A DNA stretch of 6,688 bases from positions 1 to 6,688 of the forward strand of contig DATKRK010000345.1 in NCBI GenBank assembly GCA_035532215.1. The letters are read 5' to 3'. Numbering within the stretch: position 1 is the stretch's first letter; each line of letters opens with the position of its first letter. The notes under the pieces were generated by a model. That model ran no database searches and was not told where the DNA came from. It saw only the letters and a program-made list of their open reading frames with translations. Below are positions 1-4,531 of the stretch, piece after piece. The translations under genes were made by a program, and so were the position numbers. This DNA is from JAICIG01 sp035532215 (GTDB lineage Bacteria > Planctomycetota > Planctomycetia > Pirellulales > JAICIG01).

Positions 1-59
1 GCAACCAGCCACGCGCCCATGACAGTCCGGCTCATCGACTCAACGGCAAACGCTACCAT
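1..59 (-). CDS. Possible 5' end of a divergent gene, cut by the window edge
   Basis: On the minus strand an ATG at 57-59 opens a frame that runs without a stop to the left edge, giving at least 19 residues that begin MVAFAVESMSRTVMG and are fairly hydrophobic. A GGAG lies 9 bases upstream of this ATG, a good ribosome-binding position. An in-frame ATG two codons earlier (63-65) is too close to that site. If real, the gene is divergent from the metal ATPase and the two share a short promoter region. Two plus-strand frames are also open here, one to about base 99 and one to about base 134, so this could instead be the 3' end of an upstream plus-strand gene. The fragment is too short to identify. 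Confidence 0.2.
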   Translation of the reverse strand, partial: MVAFAVESMSRTVMGAWLV

Positions 60-150
60 GAGCATTGGCTCCACAACCTCATGGCGTCAACCTCACTGAT
101 GGGCTTAAGAAACCACACACCTGCAATCCGATAGAGTCAGACAATTCGTT
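60..150. other. Gap upstream of the metal ATPase
   Basis: This stretch is visibly less GC-rich than the coding sequence that follows, as expected of an intergenic region. I see no convincing -35/-10 pair and no Shine-Dalgarno sequence before the ATG at 151. I also see no obvious MerR-type operator, meaning a long interrupted dyad between badly spaced promoter boxes, of the kind that often controls zinc or cadmium exporters. Confidence 0.3.
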
Positions 151-2352
151 ATGACAGCCTGGCGATTTTCCCGCGAGTGCATCGGAAATTACGACGTCTT
201 GAAACAAGCCTCTGCCACGTTCGAAATCCCCGCACTCGACTGCTCGGAAGAGCTGTCGCTGATTCGCAAGGGCCTGAACCAACTCGACGGCATCTCGCAA
301 CTGCATCCCGATTATTTGAATCGCCGGCTGCGCGTCGAGTTCGACGCCGAACGGTTGGATGCGGCTCGCGTCAGGCTGCGGATTGAGGAAATCGGCTTTT
401 CTGCGCGGTTGTTGGCGGGCGAAGAGGCTGCGCGCCGCGAGCGGCCCGCCCCGGAAACGGCGAGCGTGCGGTGGTCGACGGTCGGCGGCGGCGTATTGCT
501 GGCAGCCGCTGCGGCCGTTTATGGTTTGACGTCCGCAAGCTCCGCGTGGAGTGCGGCCTTGGCGATTGCGGCTACGGTGACGGCAGGTTTCAGCGTGGCG
601 CGGGCCGCCTGGCGCGCCGTGCGGCTGAAAACGCTCGACATCAACGCCTTGATGACGCTGGCGGCGACCGGCGCGATCGCCACGGGCGATTATTTCGAGG
701 CCGCAACGGCGATGTTCTTGTTCGGCGTCTCGCTCTGGCTGGAAAGTTATAGCCTCATGCGGGCGCGGCGGGCCGTGCGTTCGCTGATCGAACTGTCGCC
801 GCCGACGGCGCATCGTTTCGAGCAAGGTCAATTGCGCGACGTGCCTGCGGCCGATTTGCAGCCGGGCGATCGCGTGCTGGTGAAACCCGGAGAACGCTTG
901 CCGGTCGACGGTCGCGTCGAAAGCGGGGCGTCGGCGGTCAACCAGGCCCCGATTACCGGCGAGAGCGTGCCGGTGGAAAAGCAGCCGGGCGATCCGGTCT
1001 TCGCCGGCACAATCAACGGCGAGGGCGCGATCGAAGTCCTCGTCGATCGCCCCGCCGCCGACAGCACGCTGGCACGGATCGCCCGGTTGGTCGACCAGGC
1101 GCAGCAATCGCGTTCGCCGACCGAGCGATTCGTCGACCGCTTCGCCCGCAGCTATACGCCGGCCGTAATCGCTTTGGCGCTGGCGATCGCCGCATTGCCG
1201 CCGCTGTTGGCGCATTGGGGCGTGGCCTGGGCGGCGATACACTCGCCGGGCGAGTGGCTGCACCGCGGGCTCGTGCTGCTGGTGATCGCCTGTCCTTGCG
1301 CGCTGGTGATTTCCACGCCCGTGACGATCGTCTGCGGGCTGCGTTTCGGCGCCAGCCGCGGGATGTTGATCAAAGGCGGGCAGTTCCTGGAACAAGCCGG
1401 GCTGGTCGATTGCGTCGTGTTCGACAAAACCGGGACGCTCACGCTGGGCAAGCACGAAGTGCAGAAGATCATTCCCGCCGAGGGCGAAGCGGCCGACGAC
1501 GTGCTGCGGGCAGCCGCCGCCCTGGAGAGCCGCAGCGAGCACCCGCTGGCGCAGGCCGTCGTGGCGGCGGCGCGCGATCGCGGCTTGGAGTGGAAAGAGG
1601 CGAGCGACGTGGCGGCGCTGCGCGGCGCGGGCGTCGAAGGCCGCTTGGAGGGCCGCATGCACTATGTCGGCAGCGGGCGATTGTTCCGCGAGCGCGGCGT
1701 GCCTGGCGCGCCGCTCGATGGCCAGGCGCCAGGCGAAGGCGACGCCCAGCCGGCGACTTGCGCCCTGGTCGGCTCGAGCGAAAAAATGCTGGGCAGCATC
1801 TTGCTCGCCGATCCTCCGCGCCCCGATGCCGCCGCGGCGATCGCCGAACTGAAGCGGGCGGGCGTGCGGCCCTTGGTGATGCTTTCGGGCGACCGGGCGG
1901 CGGTGGCGGGCGCGATGGCCGAACGGCTGGGCCTCGATCAGTCGTATGCCGACTTGTTGCCGGCCGACAAGCTCCAGCACGTCCAGCGATTGATGGCGGA
2001 ACATCCGCGTTTGGCCATGGTCGGCGACGGCGTCAACGACGCGCCCGCCTTGGCCGCAGCCGCGATCGGCATTGCCTTTGGTTCGCAAGCCAGCGACGTC
2101 GCTTTGGAAGCGGCCGACGTGGTGTTGATGTCGCCGCATTTGCGGCGTCTGGGCGAGTTGCTGCGACTAGGCCGCCGCTGCCGCCGGATTCTCTGGCAGA
2201 ATATCGGCATTTCCTTGGCCCTCAAGGCCGCCGTGCTGCTGCTGGCGCTGGCCGGGCCCGACCAATTGGCCAAGCTTTGGCTGGCCGTCGCCGCGGATGT
2301 CGGCGCCAGTCTGGTGGTAATCTCCAACGGCATGCGGCTGCTGCGGTCGTAA
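151..2352 (+). CDS. Heavy-metal translocating P-type ATPase, ZntA/CadA-like (P1B-2)
   Basis: An inner-membrane pump that uses ATP to export soft divalent cations. It has 733 residues, about the length of E. coli ZntA. A degenerate HMA-type metal-binding domain covers about 22-89. The P-type core follows in the expected order: TM helices near 110-127, 133-152, 164-178 and 182-200; actuator TGES (269-272); TM helices near 334-352 and 368-395, the latter holding CPC (381-383); phosphorylation site DKTGT (D425); nucleotide-binding HP (464-465, in SEHPLAQA); MLSGD; hinge GDGVND (625-630); and two last TM helices. CPC together with K692 and D716 in the last two helices matches the Zn2+/Cd2+/Pb2+ subgroup rather than copper pumps; this specificity is inferred from family knowledge. 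The HMA CxxC is reduced to DCSEE (C31). The ATG at 151 is the first in frame but has no Shine-Dalgarno; a TTG at 199 is an alternative. The gene may be cotranscribed with the next one. Confidence 0.95.
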   Translation: MTAWRFSRECIGNYDVLKQASATFEIPALDCSEELSLIRKGLNQLDGISQLHPDYLNRRLRVEFDAERLDAARVRLRIEEIGFSARLLAGEEAARRERPAPETASVRWSTVGGGVLLAAAAAVYGLTSASSAWSAALAIAATVTAGFSVARAAWRAVRLKTLDINALMTLAATGAIATGDYFEAATAMFLFGVSLWLESYSLMRARRAVRSLIELSPPTAHRFEQGQLRDVPAADLQPGDRVLVKPGERLPVDGRVESGASAVNQAPITGESVPVEKQPGDPVFAGTINGEGAIEVLVDRPAADSTLARIARLVDQAQQSRSPTERFVDRFARSYTPAVIALALAIAALPPLLAHWGVAWAAIHSPGEWLHRGLVLLVIACPCALVISTPVTIVCGLRFGASRGMLIKGGQFLEQAGLVDCVVFDKTGTLTLGKHEVQKIIPAEGEAADDVLRAAAALESRSEHPLAQAVVAAARDRGLEWKEASDVAALRGAGVEGRLEGRMHYVGSGRLFRERGVPGAPLDGQAPGEGDAQPATCALVGSSEKMLGSILLADPPRPDAAAAIAELKRAGVRPLVMLSGDRAAVAGAMAERLGLDQSYADLLPADKLQHVQRLMAEHPRLAMVGDGVNDAPALAAAAIGIAFGSQASDVALEAADVVLMSPHLRRLGELLRLGRRCRRILWQNIGISLALKAAVLLLALAGPDQLAKLWLAVAADVGASLVVISNGMRLLRS

Positions 2353-2363
2353 GCGGGCGGCAT

Positions 2364-2425
2364 AGGAGTTGCGTCTCCTTAAGTTGGGTTCGATTCGAAA
2401 CGGACGAACCGCGGCGCCCCGCCGC
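2364..2425. repeat. Three consecutive small inverted repeats between the ATPase and the next gene
   Basis: The gap holds AGGAG (2364-2368)/CTCCT (2375-2379) with a 6-base loop, GGTTCG (2387-2392)/CGAACC (2405-2410) with a 12-base loop, and GCGGCG (2411-2416)/CGCCGC (2420-2425) with a 3-base loop. None is followed by a T tract, so they are not clear intrinsic terminators. They could be an attenuating or mRNA-stabilising structure between two cotranscribed genes, or chance in GC-rich sequence. Confidence 0.35.
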
Positions 2426-2432
2426 ACTATTC

Positions 2433-2440
2433 AAGGAGAT
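2433..2440 (+). promoter_or_regulatory. Shine-Dalgarno that fixes the start at 2447
   Basis: AAGGAGAT lies here, with GGAG (2435-2438) 8 bases before the ATG at 2447. It selects this start over the upstream in-frame ATG at 2369, which would add 26 residues of unlikely sequence ahead of the family's conserved N-terminus (TWILVAD). Confidence 0.75.
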
Positions 2441-2446
2441 GAAACA

Positions 2447-2902
2447 ATGGACACCTGGATTCTCGTGGCCGACAGCAGCCGAGCGCGGCTTTTTGCCGCC
2501 TCGCAACGTGGAAAACCGTGGAATTTGGTCGAGGAGTTGCGACATCCGGAATCGCGCGAACGCACTGCCGAAATCGACCCTACCGAGCGTGGAATGCAGA
2601 GACAGAGTTTTGGCTACGGCAGCCCTGCGATGGAGGCGAAGACGGCCCCTCGACTGGTCGAACACCATCATTTTGCCGAGGAACTGGCTCGCAAGCTCGA
2701 TGCCGGGCTGAAGCACGGCGACTACGGGGCTTTGGTCATCGCGGCGAGCCCCAAGTTTCTCGGCCATTTGAAAGGCATACTCGACAAGCAGGTCGTAAAG
2801 TGCATTACTGCCGCGATTGATAAAGACTACACCAATCTTGACGAACGCGAGCTGGCCGAGCAGTTGGAAGAGATGGTTTGGGGGATTTCAGTCCAAAGGT
2901 AA
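2447..2902 (+). CDS. Host attachment family protein (AtsE-like, Host_attach)
   Basis: A soluble 151-residue protein with no signal peptide or membrane segment. It resembles the family named 'protein required for attachment to host cells', after an Agrobacterium attachment locus. Family hallmarks visible here: an N-terminal strand TWILVADSSRARLF (3-16); a charged middle with RER..EIDPTERG (37-49); VEHHHFAEELARKL (71-84); a second hydrophobic strand GALVIAASPKFLGHLKG (94-110); and AAIDKDYTNLDERELAEQL (122-140) near the C-terminus. Members are about 140-150 residues, so this one is full length. The biochemical role is not established, and in a free-living organism the name should not be read literally. 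It begins 94 bases after the metal ATPase on the same strand, so cotranscription is possible but unproven. The start is set by a strong Shine-Dalgarno. Confidence 0.85.
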   Translation: MDTWILVADSSRARLFAASQRGKPWNLVEELRHPESRERTAEIDPTERGMQRQSFGYGSPAMEAKTAPRLVEHHHFAEELARKLDAGLKHGDYGALVIAASPKFLGHLKGILDKQVVKCITAAIDKDYTNLDERELAEQLEEMVWGISVQR

Positions 2903-2909
2903 TCGATTA

Positions 2910-2935
2910 GCGTGCGAACTTCGAAGTAAGCGCGC
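2910..2935 (+). terminator. Stem-loop just after the attachment-family gene, possible terminator
   Basis: GCGTGC (2910-2915) pairs with GCGCGC (2930-2935), with one U-G pair, around an inner 10-base palindrome ACTTCGAAGT (2918-2927). It starts 8 bases after the stop codon. No T tract follows (next bases CCAAAGG), so it is either a 3'-end stabilising hairpin or a weak or Rho-assisted terminator. It would insulate rnpB from the upstream genes. Confidence 0.35.
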
Positions 2936-2977
2936 CCAAAGGCACTTCCGCGGGCTAGATCGCACACGCCAGCGTAG

Positions 2978-2983
2978 TATGAT
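2978..2983 (+). promoter_or_regulatory. Candidate -10 box for rnpB
   Basis: TATGAT matches the sigma70 -10 consensus at five of six positions and sits 29-34 bases before the expected 5' end of RNase P RNA. The best -35 candidate, TAGATC (2956-2961, 16-base spacer), is weak. If used, transcription would start near 2990 and leave a leader of about 22 nt to be trimmed. Confidence 0.25.
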
Positions 2984-3011
2984 GAGGTGAGTTGGACGGA
3001 AAGTGGAAAAA

Positions 3012-3451
3012 GTTCGGAGTGGGCCGGGCGGTCGCCGGCCGAGAAAAACTCGGCGGGAGGAAAGTCCGGGCTCCGCAGGACAGGGTGGTGGGTAACGCCC
3101 ACCGACCGCAAGGTCCGGGAAAGCGCAACAGAAAGCAAACCGCCTCGTGAAGCAGCGCAAGCTGCTTCGCGCGGTAAGGGTGAAACGGTGAGGTAAAAGC
3201 TCACCAGCAGATTGGGCGACCAGTCTGGCTAGGCAAGCCCCGCCCGGAGCAAGGCCAAGCAGAAAGCAGTCGCCCGGCGTCGTTCGGCAAAATCGCCGGA
3301 TGACGCTCGGGCGCGCGGATCGGTCCGGTCCGCCATCGACTTTCGGGTAGGCTGCTCGAGGGGTCGAGCAATCGGCCCCCTAGAGAAATGGCCGCCGCCC
3401 GTCCAATCCGTTGGACGGGAACAGAACCCGGCTTATAGGTCCGCTCCGAAC
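3012..3451 (+). ncRNA. rnpB: RNase P RNA, bacterial type A
   Basis: The catalytic RNA of ribonuclease P, which removes 5' leaders from pre-tRNAs. Recognised from its conserved blocks: GAGGAAAGTCC (3057-3067), GCAACAGAAAGCAAACCGCC (3125-3144), GGTAAGGGTGAAACGGTG near 3173-3190, CCCGGAGCAAGGCCAA near 3243-3258, GGGTAGGCTGCTCGAG (3345-3360) and ACAGAACCCGGCTTATAGG (3421-3439). Helices I can pair: P1 3012-3024/3439-3451; P2 GGGCGG (3026-3031)/CCGCCC (3395-3400); P8 3087-3092/3098-3103; P9 3104-3107/3112-3115; P12 3149-3156/3161-3168; P18 3360-3367/3372-3379; and a P19-like hairpin near 3401-3416. P9, P12 and P18 all carry GCAA tetraloops. The GGT that binds the tRNA 3' CCA is at 3346-3348. At 440 nt it is longer than the E. 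coli RNA (377 nt), mostly because of an extra hairpin at 3273-3311. The ends are inferred from P1. Confidence 0.97.
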
Positions 3452-3458
3452 TTTTTTT
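3439..3458 (+). terminator. 3' end of rnpB: P1 strand followed by a T7 tract
   Basis: The 3' strand of P1 (3439-3451) runs directly into seven Ts (3452-3458). Its partner is the far 5' end of the same RNA, not a local hairpin. Five As (3007-3011) precede the 5' strand of P1 and could pair with the U tract. This looks like a transcription end that depends on, or coincides with, closure of P1. A further inverted repeat, GGCCGA (3462-3467)/TCGGCC (3479-3484), lies just beyond and overlaps the stop codon of the convergent gene. Confidence 0.45.
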
Positions 3459-3474
3459 CTTGGCCGACTCTTCT

Positions 3475-3909
3475 TTACTCGGCCTTCAGTGTCTCCTCGG
3501 GGTCCTCCGATGCCTGGTGAGCCTTGGCCACCACGTCGGGCGGCACCAATTCGCCATCGACCAGTTGCATGAGTTTCGAGATGCAAAGCTTGTTCATGCT
3601 CGTTTGCATGCTGTAGGCCTCGACTCGCAACGAATCGTGCAAGCTTTGCGGCAAGCGAATCGTAATTACGCGGGTCGCCTCTTGGGGCGGCGGCAAGACA
3701 TTGATGCGAACCCTCAACCGGGCCACCATCAGTTGGATTCCCTCGTACTCGGGGCTCTGCTCGAAAGCCGCCATAGCCTCTTTGCTGGAGAAGACCTTGC
3801 GAACGACGCCGTCAACTCCCAGGGTCTCCCGATAAAAAGTCACCCAATCCAGCTCGCGGCGATAAAGCTGCTCCGCAGCCAGATAGACCTCTTGCTCCTT
3901 CGTGGTCAT
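3475..3909 (-). CDS. Orphan ribbon-helix-helix protein, HicB-type C-terminus
   Basis: A 144-residue soluble protein and probable DNA-binding regulator. Residues 80-117 fit a ribbon-helix-helix fold: strand RVITIRLP (80-87), helix QSLHDSLRVEAYS (88-100), a turn, then helix SMNKLCISKLMQLV (104-117). This is the arrangement found in Arc and at the C-terminus of HicB antitoxins. Residues 1-70 are mostly helical and charged (LYRRELDWVTFYRETLGVDG, 15-34; FEQSPEYEGIQLMVARL, 49-65) and do not resemble the usual HicB RNase-H-like half. No HicA-like toxin frame adjoins it, so an antitoxin role is unsupported; a stand-alone repressor is as likely. The frame could start 22 codons earlier (3975), but the ATG at 3907-3909 has a good Shine-Dalgarno and a more natural N-terminus. 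It is convergent with rnpB, with only 16 bases between the T7 tract and its stop codon. Confidence 0.8.
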   Translation of the reverse strand: MTTKEQEVYLAAEQLYRRELDWVTFYRETLGVDGVVRKVFSSKEAMAAFEQSPEYEGIQLMVARLRVRINVLPPPQEATRVITIRLPQSLHDSLRVEAYSMQTSMNKLCISKLMQLVDGELVPPDVVAKAHQASEDPEETLKAE

Positions 3910-3917
3910 GCAACACT

Positions 3918-3922
3918 CTCCT
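3918..3922 (-). promoter_or_regulatory. Shine-Dalgarno for the ribbon-helix-helix gene
   Basis: AGGAG on the minus strand, 8 bases before the ATG at 3907-3909. It decides in favour of the 144-residue product over the 166-residue extended frame. Confidence 0.7.
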
Positions 3923-4085
3923 ACTTGCTTAGGGCGATCCAAATCCTTTTCGATGGCCACCACTCCAGCGACCATTTGCCAGATCTTGCCAATGGAGTCA
4001 AGCCCAGCTCCGATAGCATTGCTGTGCTAGCACTTACGAAGACTGGATCGCCTTGCACCATCTTTGGGCAGTGCTGCCGGAAATC

Positions 4086-4105
4086 AGGCAGCCAGCCGGC
4101 TGCCT
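4086..4105. repeat. Perfect 8-bp inverted repeat with 4-base loop
   Basis: AGGCAGCC (4086-4093) and GGCTGCCT (4098-4105) are separated by AGCC. The element is flanked on both sides by AAATC (4081-4085 and 4106-4110) as a direct repeat. No T tract follows within 10 bases on either strand, so it is not a standard intrinsic terminator. It could be a dispersed palindromic repeat or an operator. Confidence 0.45.
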
Positions 4106-4381
4106 AAATCTTGGGCAATCGCATTTTTCCCACTTGCCAAAGTGTCCTGTGGGCTGAGGTTGAGTTTTTCTTTGGATTAGGCCAGAAATTGTTCGGTTCG
4201 AGACCTCGTGGCGAAAAGATTCCCGCGATTTGCCTGCTGCGCGGCGTAACGTTTGCTCCGGGTGGGCAAGCGGTAAGCGAAGCGGCAGATTTATGTAACG
4301 GCGACCAAGCGCCGGCGCCATTTTTCGTTGACCGACGAGGCTGAAGCGGGCTACCATGAGTTAAGTCGGCGGAGCGCCCCT

Positions 4382-4435
4382 GACAGGACCAACGGACGGT
4401 CGATTGCGCATGCCGTCGCCGCCCTTCGGCCTGTC
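4382..4435 (+). promoter_or_regulatory. Nested stem-loop upstream of the kinase
   Basis: The outer arms GACAGG (4382-4387)/CCTGTC (4430-4435) enclose inner arms GACGG (4395-4399)/CCGTC (4413-4417). The terminal loop contains the palindrome TGCGCA (4405-4410). It lies about 96 bases before the kinase ATG and could be a structured 5' leader. The pairing is short and imperfect, so chance cannot be excluded, and it matches no riboswitch class that I recognise. Confidence 0.25.
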
Positions 4436-4531
4436 TTCAAGTAGCATCTAGTTCGAAATCGTTCATTGGGGCGATCGTTCCCGTCAATCAAGCGCACAGG
4501 CTCCCTCTCAAAGCGACACGCCCTGCCCGTA

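Larger units (their letters stand above)
3910..4531. other. 622-base intergenic region without a convincing gene
   Basis: The open frames here (longest about 107 codons, minus strand 4034-4357) have unnatural composition, no Shine-Dalgarno and no recognisable motif. Visible elements: a minus-strand TTGACT (3996-4001) that could be a -35 for the ribbon-helix-helix gene, though no good -10 follows; the palindrome GTGCTAGCAC (4024-4033); an inverted repeat at 4086-4105; a GC-rich dyad GGCG (4300-4303)/CGCC (4316-4319) followed by T5 (4321-4325); a plus-strand TTGACC (4328-4333) 18 bases before TACCAT (4352-4357), a weak candidate promoter for the kinase; and a nested stem-loop at 4382-4435. Composition is more mixed than in the flanking genes. 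Confidence 0.5.

Noticed and set aside
79..2139. A 686-codon open frame on the minus strand opposite the metal ATPase
   Set aside because: It is His/Arg/Gln-rich with no domain, signal or ribosome-binding site, and is explained by codon bias of the GC-rich ATPase gene, whose motifs are unambiguous.
1215..2711. A 498-codon plus-strand frame spanning the end of the ATPase and part of the next gene
   Set aside because: It is Arg/Gly-rich with no recognisable motif and overlaps two well-supported genes in another frame.
2827..3204. Minus-strand frames and a short plus-strand frame across the 5' part of rnpB
   Set aside because: The region is accounted for by RNase P RNA with all its conserved blocks; the peptides show no coding features.
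3157..3371. Repeated GCAA motifs
   Set aside because: They are ordinary GNRA tetraloops of RNase P helices, not a repeat element.
3460..4107. A 215-codon plus-strand frame opposite the ribbon-helix-helix gene
   Set aside because: The minus-strand product has a clear RHH fold and a Shine-Dalgarno; the plus-strand frame has neither and begins at the rnpB T tract.
4190..4210. GGTTCGAGACC, which looks like a tRNA T-arm
   Set aside because: The five-base T stem does not pair around it and no acceptor, anticodon or D arm can be assembled from the flanks.
4034..4357. A 107-codon minus-strand frame and a 77-codon plus-strand frame in the intergenic region
   Set aside because: They overlap each other on opposite strands, with no ribosome-binding site, no motif and unnatural composition.
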